In this document: piece after piece, positions 39,685 to 39,692 of the stretch | Position numbering within the stretch: the stretch's first letter is position 1 | Layout: every line of letters starts with the position of its first letter | Assembly (NCBI GenBank): GCA_958407555.1 | Contig: CATYJC010000004.1 | Location: 1 to 39,692 of the forward strand | Direction of reading: 5' to 3' | DNA: 39,692 bases | DNA from: an uncultured Collinsella sp. | GTDB taxonomy: Bacteria; Actinomycetota; Coriobacteriia; Coriobacteriales; Coriobacteriaceae | Notes under the pieces: generated by a model | The model's database searches: none | What the model saw: only the letters and a program-made list of their open reading frames with translations | Told to the model about the DNA's origin: nothing | Position numbers and translations under genes: made by a program

Positions 39685-39692
39685 GACTGGTC

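Noticed and set aside
1..39692. CRISPR array, tRNA, rRNA, transposase or phage genes
   Set aside because: Looked for in both strands; no regular spacer-repeat pattern, cloverleaf, rRNA core, DDE transposase or phage structural motif was seen.

Overview
The window looks like a chromosomal segment of a high-GC, Gram-positive gut anaerobe of the class Coriobacteriia, most likely Collinsella or a close relative. This is inferred from gene content (class III fructose-bisphosphatase, Fhs/FolD/FchA one-carbon genes, degenerate-type superoxide reductase, large wall- or membrane-anchored surface proteins, GtrA paralogues) and from strong GC bias in third codon positions. No sequence search was possible. 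There are about 26 protein genes, no rRNA or tRNA, no CRISPR array and no recognisable transposase.

Layout. 1-4265: a DegV fatty-acid-binding protein (minus, running off the left edge), class III fructose-1,6-bisphosphatase (plus) and two GtrA-family membrane proteins (plus). 4302-12740: a minus-strand unit consisting of a promoter, a cobalamin riboswitch, a giant surface protein of about 2,375 residues with three tandem DUF4430 (transcobalamin C-terminal-like) domains, and a second membrane-anchored DUF4430 protein directly after it. 12792-14980: a phasin-like protein and a UbiB/AarF kinase-like protein. 15129-18349: a C69 dipeptidase and a folD-fchA one-carbon operon. 18621-22898: two paralogous lipoproteins and a Tat-exported protein with a PI-PLC X domain. 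22924-25136: an accessory islet with a PH-like small protein, a DUF1016/YhcG-type PD-(D/E)XK nuclease, a remnant of an ADP-ribosylglycohydrolase, a 61-residue ORF and a 30-residue hydrophobic peptide. 25357-31090: a double zinc-ribbon protein, a cation diffusion facilitator, a membrane protein with a repeat tail, and formate-tetrahydrofolate ligase. 31188-33465: ruvC-ruvA-ruvB with one-base overlaps and a LexA-type box. 33534-39692: an NAD-synthetase-like protein whose two active sites both appear degenerate, a superoxide reductase, and a SWIM-SNF2 helicase.

How the genes fit together. The most interesting unit is the riboswitch-controlled pair of DUF4430 proteins. Vitamin B12 status should set the production of a very long stalked surface protein carrying three copies of the domain that covers corrinoid in animal intrinsic factor and transcobalamin, plus a short membrane-anchored partner with a fourth copy. 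This suggests extracellular capture of corrinoids and hand-over toward the membrane. The second notable theme is one-carbon metabolism. FolD here lacks the residues normally used for cyclohydrolase activity, and the adjacent FchA probably supplies that step; Fhs lies elsewhere in the same window. The third is the NAD-synthetase-like protein, which looks like a double pseudoenzyme.
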